Assembly (NCBI GenBank): GCA_012513425.1
Contig: JAAZCF010000070.1
Coordinates: 1 to 10,101, forward strand
DNA: 10,101 bases
Source: Bacteroidales bacterium
GTDB taxonomy: Bacteria; Bacteroidota; Bacteroidia; Bacteroidales; UBA932
Direction of reading: 5' to 3'
The notes below the pieces were generated by a model. That model did not search any database and had not been told where the DNA came from. It saw only the letters and a program-made list of their open reading frames with translations. This document shows, in pieces, positions 7,109-10,101 of this stretch (its first letter is position 1; every line of letters begins with the position of its first letter). The translations under genes and the position numbers were made by a program.

Positions 7109-7218
7109 GCCTGCGATATAAACTCTTTGTTTTCAACTATTTAACATTAAATTCGGTTTAGATTTCGTTACCGAACAACTTCAAAAAAAGCTCATTAATA
7201 ATCAATTACATCGCAGGC
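7109..7218. repeat. 9-bp inverted repeat enclosing 92 bp
   Basis: GCCTGCGAT (7109-7117) is the exact complement of ATCGCAGGC (7210-7218). Between them lie a palindrome ATTTAA-CA-TTAAAT (7139-7152) and a TTCGGT/ACCGAA pair (7152-7157 and 7170-7175). These could fold as one branched RNA or mark the ends of a small element. No gene is seen here. Confidence 0.35.
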
Positions 7219-7226
7219 AATAATTT

Positions 7227-7294
7227 CGTTGCGAAGCAACGCATGGGTTTTAGGGGGCGCTTTGCCCCCTAGTAGCTCAAGTGCCGCAGGGCAC
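7227..7294. repeat. Three consecutive perfect hairpins in the gene-free stretch
   Basis: CGTTGC-GAA-GCAACG (7227-7241) is followed by TAGGGGGC/GCCCCCTA with a 5-nt loop (7251-7271), then GTGCC-GCAG-GGCAC (7281-7294). Spacers are 9 bp each. None is followed by a T-run on either strand, so they are not standard terminators. The close, regular packing suggests a palindromic repeat element or a structured RNA; the identity is unknown. Confidence 0.6.
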
Positions 7295-7343
7295 ATAGAG
7301 ATAAAGGAGTTCGCAAAAGCGAACTCCTTTATCTCTAGTGCCC
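7289..7343. repeat. Long near-perfect inverted repeat running into the tRNA-Leu 3' end
   Basis: The core is a perfect 19-bp stem, 7296-7314 with 7319-7337, around the loop AAAA. Beyond one bulged base (A7295) the pairing continues with GGGCAC (7289-7294) and GTGCCC (7338-7343), giving 25 pairs in all. The right arm covers the last five bases of the tRNA-Leu gene, including part of its acceptor strand. The left GGCAC also forms the hairpin at 7281-7294, so the two folds exclude each other. No T-run follows the stem on either strand, so this is not a normal intrinsic terminator. It may act in tRNA 3'-end formation or be part of a palindromic repeat. Confidence 0.75.
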
Positions 7344-7423
7344 GGAACAGGGCTCGAACCTGCACAACCAAAAAGGTCACTAGTCCCTGAAACTAGCGCG
7401 TCTACCAATTCCGCCATCTGGGC
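7339..7423 (-). tRNA. tRNA-Leu (anticodon CAG)
   Basis: The minus strand from 7423 to 7339 folds as an 85-nt class II tRNA. It has a 7-bp acceptor stem (GCCCAGA with TCCGGGC), a D arm containing AATTGGTAGA, and an anticodon stem CTAGT/ACTAG with loop TTCAGGG. The anticodon CAG (plus-strand 7387-7389) reads the leucine codon CUG. The long variable arm ACC-TTTTT-GGT is as expected for leucine, and the T arm is GCAGG-TTCGAGC-CCTGT, with discriminator A73. CCA is not encoded and must be added after transcription. One acceptor pair, position 5 with 68, is an A-C mismatch (7419 and 7344). The gene lies divergent to the beta-galactosidase. Confidence 0.96.
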
Positions 7424-7436
7424 TACAAATAGGATG

Positions 7437-7444
7437 CAAATGTA
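7437..7444 (-). promoter_or_regulatory. Putative -7 box of the tRNA-Leu gene
   Basis: On the minus strand TACATTTG matches TAnnTTTG exactly and ends 13 bp before the tRNA 5' end, a fitting distance for a short 5' leader removed by RNase P. No clear -33 element is seen at the usual distance. Confidence 0.5.
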
Positions 7445-7456
7445 ACATATTTTTCT

Positions 7457-7464
7457 TATTTTTG
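7457..7464 (+). promoter_or_regulatory. Putative -7 box of the beta-galactosidase gene
   Basis: TATTTTTG matches TAnnTTTG and lies 29 bp before the ATG at 7494, giving a leader of roughly 20-25 nt. No -33 TTTG is evident. It is 12 bp from the opposing tRNA box, so the two start sites share one short control region. Confidence 0.4.
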
Positions 7465-7493
7465 GTTCTGCTAAAAAATAACCAAATCTATAT

Positions 7494-10101
7494 ATGAAAC
7501 ACTTCTCGCTTCTGACGCTAGCCATTCTGATAGCCACCACCACAAGCTTAGCACAAGGTACACCTTTTTTTGACACAAATGTAAACCAAATCAACAGAGC
7601 TGACATTGGCACTACACTGTTTTTTGACCAGTTGCCAACCGTCTCTCTTGAGGGCATGTGGCGCTTCAACTTTGTTGAGAATGCCTCACAAAGGCCACTT
7701 GATTATTACAAAACTGACTACGATGACAAAGATTGGACATCAATCCCTGTACCCGGAAACTGGGAACTGAACGGATTTAGAGACCCAGTCTACCAAAATG
7801 TCGGCTATGCTTGGGCGAGTTTTTATCAATCAAATCCGCCAATCCTTCCTGATGAAAACAATAATGTTGGAACTTACAGAAAAGAAATAAACATTCCAGA
7901 AGGATGGAAAGAAGCTGGACATCGCATATTTGCCCATTTCGGTTCAGTAACATCTTGCATTACTCTATACATTAATGGCCAATTTGTCGGATATAGCGAA
8001 GATAGCAAGATAGAGGCAGAGTTTGATGTGACTGATTTTCTTAATGAAGGAAATAATATTTTCGCATTCCAAGTCATGCGTTGGTGTGATGGAACCTACC
8101 TCGAAGATCAGGATTTTTGGAAAATAAGTGGTATTGCCAGAGAGTGTTATCTATATAAACGTCCTGAAGACAGATTGCGCACTATTGAAGTCACACCAAT
8201 ACTTGCTAACAACTATACAACCGGCAGCCTTTCTATCAGAGGCGCTGCCACAAAAGGAGTAAGCAAAATTGACCTTGCACTATTTGATGCAAATGACAAA
8301 CAAGTAGCCACAGCTGCTGCCACCCTTTCAAGCTTCAGCAGTATGGACAACAGCGACTACAGGTCAAGCACAGCCATTAATGGTGAAAAAGCATTTACTG
8401 CAAACATAAAAGCAGGAAAAATAAATTGCTGGAGTGCTGAAGGTCCATATCTCTACAAGCTCAAAATCACAACCACAGGCGAAAGTGGCAAAATAGAGAC
8501 AAGTTATGTCAATGTAGGTTTTCGCGAAGTAGTCATTCGTAATGCCCAAGTGTTGATCAATGGCCAGCCTGTCCTATTTAAAGGAACAGATCGCCACGAA
8601 ATGAGTTCAAAAGGAGGATATGTTCTTTCGGAAGAAGAATTAATTCGAGACATTAAGCTATTCAAGCAACTTAACATTAATGCTGTCCGTACAAGCCATT
8701 ATCCTAATGACCCTCGTTGGTATAACCTATGCGACAAGTATGGTATTTATGTAGTTGACGAGGCCAATGTTGAGTCTCACGGCATCGGTTATGGTCCGGA
8801 AACTTTGGGCAACAAACCAAGCTACAAAATGGCCCATTTAGAGAGAAATAGCAGAATGGTTCGCCGCGACTTCAACCATCCTTCAGTTATATTTTGGAGT
8901 ATGGGTAATGAGGCCGGAGACGGAGACAACTTCCAAGCTTGTTACGACTGGATTAAGGCCTATGACACTTCTCGCCCTGTTCAATATGAACGTGCCCTAG
9001 ACCATCACAATCCAAATGCAAGCGTGCGAAGCGACATTTTCTGCCCTATGTATTATTCACCTGACGCAGCAGAAAAATATGCACAAGGAAATTATGACAA
9101 ACCGCTTATTCAATGCGAGTATTCTCATGCAATGGGCAACTCTAATGGTAATTTCAAAGAATATTGGGATCTTATTAGAAAATACCCTAACTATCAAGGT
9201 GGCTTTATTTGGGACTTTGTAAACCAATCATTAGCCCGCTATGATGAAGATGGAAATATAACTTACAGCATGGCCGGCAGTTACAATCGCTACGATCCTT
9301 TGGGAGACCGCAACTTCAACAGCAATGGCTTTGTCACCGGCGATCGTAAATTCTCCGAGAGTGCCTATGAAATTCGCTACCAACATCGCAGCATTCTTAC
9401 TTCAGTATCAAATCTAAGCAAGGGCATTGTCACTGTTTACAATGAAAATTTCTTTATCAATTTGAGCAACTATCGAATGATTTGGAAACTCTCGGCTGAT
9501 AATGTCATACTAAAGGAAGGTGTTGTAGAAAATTTGAGTATTTCCCCTCAAGCAAAAGTAAACGTCACTTTACCTTACACCGAGACTCTTGCTAAGGCTA
9601 ATGATGCTAAAGAAGTTGTATTATATGTAGAATATCGTCTTAAAGAAGCCGATGGACTGCTGGAAGCTGGCCATGTTGCTGCCTATGACCAATTTGTTGT
9701 CAAAGAATTTGATGCATCTGCGTCCTTTGCCGAAAAAATGACAATTGATTCAAAGGAAACTCTTTCTCTTAGCCAAGACAATAATTTTTTCTATACCTCT
9801 ACTCCTTTTTTCAAGGCAGAGTTCAATAAAAAGACCGGTTATCTTGACAGAATATGCTACAATGGTATTGATATGATGGCTGCTCCACTTGAGCCAAACT
9901 TCTACAGAGCTCCTACAGACAATGATAAAGGCGCCAGCTTGCAGCGTCGCTATGCTTTCTGGAATAACCCTACTATAATGTTAAATAAGATTGATGCCCA
10001 GATGGAAGACGGCCTTGCAGTAATTACTGCCACTTTTGACCTTAAGAAAGATGCTACTCGAAATGCAGAAAGTCTTGCTAACATTTCTCTGACATACATA
10101 G
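7494..10101 (+). CDS. Secreted GH2 beta-galactosidase (LacZ-type), partial (3' end beyond right edge)
   Basis: The enzyme hydrolyses terminal beta-linked galactose, here probably in the periplasm. From the ATG at 7494 there are 869 residues with no stop before the window edge; LacZ-type enzymes are about 1000-1050 long, so most of the last domain is outside. A signal peptide, MKHFSLLTLAILIATTTSLA, supports this start. The sugar-binding jelly roll (about 50-225) has PVPGNWEL and YLEDQDFWKISGI. The immunoglobulin-like domain (about 228-345) precedes the TIM barrel (about 347-635) with RTSHYPNDPRWY, DEANVESHG (metal ligands E427 and H429), acid/base E473 in SMGNEAGD, Y520 in CPMY, nucleophile E542 in IQCEYSHAMGNSNG and H545. 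FYRAPTDND (803-811) marks the start of the small C-terminal domain. All key residues of E. coli LacZ are present, so activity is likely. Natural substrate is unproven; host or plant galactosides are as likely as lactose. Confidence 0.95.
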   Translation, partial: MKHFSLLTLAILIATTTSLAQGTPFFDTNVNQINRADIGTTLFFDQLPTVSLEGMWRFNFVENASQRPLDYYKTDYDDKDWTSIPVPGNWELNGFRDPVYQNVGYAWASFYQSNPPILPDENNNVGTYRKEINIPEGWKEAGHRIFAHFGSVTSCITLYINGQFVGYSEDSKIEAEFDVTDFLNEGNNIFAFQVMRWCDGTYLEDQDFWKISGIARECYLYKRPEDRLRTIEVTPILANNYTTGSLSIRGAATKGVSKIDLALFDANDKQVATAAATLSSFSSMDNSDYRSSTAINGEKAFTANIKAGKINCWSAEGPYLYKLKITTTGESGKIETSYVNVGFREVVIRNAQVLINGQPVLFKGTDRHEMSSKGGYVLSEEELIRDIKLFKQLNINAVRTSHYPNDPRWYNLCDKYGIYVVDEANVESHGIGYGPETLGNKPSYKMAHLERNSRMVRRDFNHPSVIFWSMGNEAGDGDNFQACYDWIKAYDTSRPVQYERALDHHNPNASVRSDIFCPMYYSPDAAEKYAQGNYDKPLIQCEYSHAMGNSNGNFKEYWDLIRKYPNYQGGFIWDFVNQSLARYDEDGNITYSMAGSYNRYDPLGDRNFNSNGFVTGDRKFSESAYEIRYQHRSILTSVSNLSKGIVTVYNENFFINLSNYRMIWKLSADNVILKEGVVENLSISPQAKVNVTLPYTETLAKANDAKEVVLYVEYRLKEADGLLEAGHVAAYDQFVVKEFDASASFAEKMTIDSKETLSLSQDNNFFYTSTPFFKAEFNKKTGYLDRICYNGIDMMAAPLEPNFYRAPTDNDKGASLQRRYAFWNNPTIMLNKIDAQMEDGLAVITATFDLKKDATRNAESLANISLTYI

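Noticed and set aside
7195..7380. Minus-strand 61-codon open frame over the hairpin cluster
   Set aside because: It crosses the tRNA 3' part and four hairpins; the palindromes explain the sequence better than a protein does.
7277..7669. Minus-strand 130-codon open frame
   Set aside because: It runs straight through the tRNA-Leu gene and the start of the beta-galactosidase gene, and its protein shows no family features.
2259..10101. Polysaccharide utilisation locus linking the esterase and beta-galactosidase
   Set aside because: There is no SusC/SusD pair or regulator in the window, the two genes are separated by unrelated genes and terminators, and a tRNA lies between them.

Overview
The window looks like ordinary chromosomal DNA from a gut-type member of the Bacteroidales (Bacteroidetes). 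The evidence is: AT-rich sequence; no Shine-Dalgarno sites, with A-rich stretches before start codons instead; several TAnnTTTG-type -7 promoter boxes; a CCDC81-type HU-domain protein; a small single-RRM protein with a Gly/Arg-rich tail; a two-module FtsX/MacB-like permease; and secreted carbohydrate-active enzymes. Family or genus cannot be fixed from the sequence alone.

Layout. Positions 1-2207 (minus strand) hold a two-gene unit. A membrane-anchored HU-domain protein with a long Glu-Pro repeat is followed after 4 bp by dnaG (DNA primase), whose C-terminal part lies beyond the left edge. A 51-bp divergent region separates this unit from a plus-strand run: a secreted sialate O-acetylesterase-like SGNH hydrolase (2259-3692, then a strong terminator), an orphan FtsX/MacB-like ABC transporter permease (3908-6238, then a terminator), and an RRM RNA-binding protein (6685-7020, then a terminator) with a long, possibly structured 5' leader. 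From 7082 to 7338 there is no gene but a dense series of inverted repeats. The last of these is nearly perfect over 25 bp and runs into the 3' end of a minus-strand tRNA-Leu(CAG) at 7339-7423. A 70-bp divergent region then leads to a secreted GH2 beta-galactosidase gene that runs off the right edge.

How the genes work together. Each plus-strand gene up to 7020 is followed by its own hairpin terminator, so these are mostly single-gene units, not one pathway. The esterase and the beta-galactosidase both point to glycan degradation outside the cytoplasm (host mucin or dietary glycans). There is no SusC/SusD pair in the window, so no polysaccharide utilisation locus can be claimed. The HU-domain protein and primase are probably co-transcribed.

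No convincing new multi-gene system is visible. The parts most worth a second look are the hairpin cluster that overlaps the tRNA-Leu acceptor strand, the membrane-tethered HU-domain protein lacking a SPOR domain next to dnaG, the leader of the RRM gene, and the non-ATG start of the permease.
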